42,108 nt of DNA from Desulfobulbaceae bacterium (GTDB lineage Bacteria; Desulfobacterota; Desulfobulbia; Desulfobulbales; Desulfocapsaceae), in assembly GCA_024640625.1 (NCBI GenBank), contig JAHEER010000026.1, positions 1 to 42,108 on the forward strand, given 5' to 3'. Positions 41,485 through 42,108 of the stretch are shown here, piece by piece (position 1 is the first letter of the stretch; each line of letters starts with the position of its first letter). The notes beneath the pieces were generated by a model. It was not told the DNA's origin. It did no database searches and saw nothing but the letters and a program-made list of their open reading frames with translations. Both the position numbers and the translations under genes were made by a program.

Positions 41485-41506
41485 GTATCGGAAAATTTTC
41501 CGATAC
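41485..41506. promoter_or_regulatory. 22-bp perfect palindrome upstream of the second TRAP receptor
   Basis: Positions 41485-41506 form a perfect palindrome with core GGAAAATTTTCC and ends GTATC/GATAC. It lies 42 bases before the ATG at 41549 and inside the predicted leader. It looks like an operator or an mRNA stem that could hide the ribosome binding site. Confidence 0.6.
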
Positions 41507-41548
41507 CGTTAACTTGATGTATTTCAACTCTGCGAGGAGGTACCCTAG

Positions 41549-42108
41549 ATGAAAAACGAAGAGAAAAAACAGGTAGTCAAACGAGAACCCGAAGTCGGAC
41601 GCCGCAAGTTTCTGAAGACTGCAGCTGCGGCAGCAGGTGCCGCTACGGTTGCTACAATTGGATTTCCCATGGTTTCCCGCGCTCAAACCACCACCCTGAA
41701 AATGCAGGGTGCCTGGGGCGCAAAGGATATCTTCAATGAGTATGCCGAAGACTATGTCCGGCGCGTCAACGAAATGGCGGGCGGCCGCCTGAAGATCCAG
41801 TATCTTATCTCAGGGGCCGTGGTTAAGGCCTTTCAGGTGCAGGACGCAGTGCACAAGGGCGTGCTTGATGCCGGTCACCAGGTGGCCGTCTATTGGTATG
41901 GGAAGAGCAAGGTCGCCTCTCTGTTCGGTACTGGACCAGTTTTCGGGCAGAATGCTCATCAAGGACTGGCCTGGATGTACTACGGCGGAGGTCTCGAACT
42001 GTACCAGGAACTCCTGGAGAATCTGAAACTCAATCTCGTCGGCTTTTTCTGTATGCCGATGCCGACCCAGCCCCTCGGCTGGTTCAAGGAGCCGATTGAA
42101 AGCTCCGA
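41549..42108 (+). CDS. Tat-exported TRAP substrate-binding protein, partial
   Basis: The gene runs off the end of the window, giving 186 complete codons. The N-terminus has a twin-arginine signal, EVGRRKFLKTAAAAAGAATV, and cleavage near PMVSRAQ. The rest is DctP-like, with LKMQGAWGAKDIFNEYAEDY and AGGRLKIQYLISGAVVKAFQ, as in the Tat-dependent DctP subgroup of TRAP receptors. ATG 41549 is confirmed by GAGGAGG at 41534-41540. Unlike the Sec-type receptor at 20494 this one probably folds in the cytoplasm, perhaps with a bound cofactor or metal. Permease genes are expected just outside the window. Confidence 0.9.
   Translation, partial: MKNEEKKQVVKREPEVGRRKFLKTAAAAAGAATVATIGFPMVSRAQTTTLKMQGAWGAKDIFNEYAEDYVRRVNEMAGGRLKIQYLISGAVVKAFQVQDAVHKGVLDAGHQVAVYWYGKSKVASLFGTGPVFGQNAHQGLAWMYYGGGLELYQELLENLKLNLVGFFCMPMPTQPLGWFKEPIESS

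Noticed and set aside
1-42108. CRISPR array, tRNA, rRNA or known riboswitch
   Set aside because: No regularly spaced direct repeats and no recognised RNA signatures were found by eye; a covariance-model scan would be needed to be sure.

Overview
The window looks like chromosomal DNA of an anaerobic Gram-negative bacterium, most likely a sulfate-reducing Desulfobacterota (Desulfobulbales-like). This rests on gene content, not on a database comparison: an AhbD-type radical SAM haem synthase, an IorAB/phenylacetate-CoA ligase cluster, ferredoxin-thioredoxin reductase, rubredoxin-like domains, several 4Fe-4S proteins and two TRAP uptake systems with Sec- and Tat-exported receptors. Coding density is high and no rRNA, tRNA, CRISPR array, intact insertion sequence or prophage was seen.

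Layout. 1-4.5 kb: a DUF4405 cytochrome-b-like membrane protein with two small partners, a GNAT acetyltransferase, a DUF6599 secreted protein and a Tat-exported aldo/keto reductase with two 4Fe-4S motifs. 4.8-10.1 kb: an ABC-F ATPase, a double-rubredoxin membrane protein, a class I aminotransferase (convergent, sharing a bidirectional terminator), a decayed HAD hydrolase and an AcuB-like CBS-ACT protein. 10.5-19.6 kb: a long plus-strand run iorA-iorB-paaK-ACT-paaK-rph-radical SAM-PNPOx-like-glyA. 19.6-24.2 kb: an IscA-like protein with a small overlapping partner, then a complete dctP-dctQ-dctM TRAP operon with a UspA gene and an intrinsic terminator between dctP and dctQ. 24.2-24.6 kb: two neighbouring large imperfect inverted repeats. 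24.6-31 kb: cfa, a ComEA-like helix-hairpin-helix protein, a degenerate YhaN-like ATPase, a second aldo/keto reductase, a PHP histidinol phosphatase and a thiol-redox group (DsbA-like, glutaredoxin-like, FTR catalytic subunit). 31-34.8 kb: a minus-strand operon ahbD-hemE-HD domain-YheT hydrolase. 35.2-38.2 kb: hisD, rsmG and a divergent PRPP synthetase. 38.2-40.8 kb: an 881-residue fusion. The window ends inside a Tat-exported TRAP receptor gene.

How the genes fit together. The aminotransferase, IorAB, two PaaK ligases and ACT proteins make a plausible route from aromatic amino acids to aryl-acetyl-CoA, aryl-acetates, reduced ferredoxin and possibly ATP. HemE beside AhbD suggests a haem branch. 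Much of the rest is redox biology: rubredoxin, FTR, glutaredoxin, DsbA-like and Fe-S reductases.

The best candidate for something undescribed is the 881-residue protein at 38202-40847. It joins a CRP-like cyclic-nucleotide-binding fold, a sigma54-activator-type AAA+ domain that has lost its catalytic and sigma54-contact motifs, and a NosR/NapH-like polytopic ferredoxin. It reads as a membrane redox/electron-transfer protein built from regulator parts. Other points of interest are the YhaN-like pseudo-ATPase, the double-rubredoxin membrane protein, the intergenic inverted repeats and a 22-bp perfect palindrome upstream of the second TRAP system.
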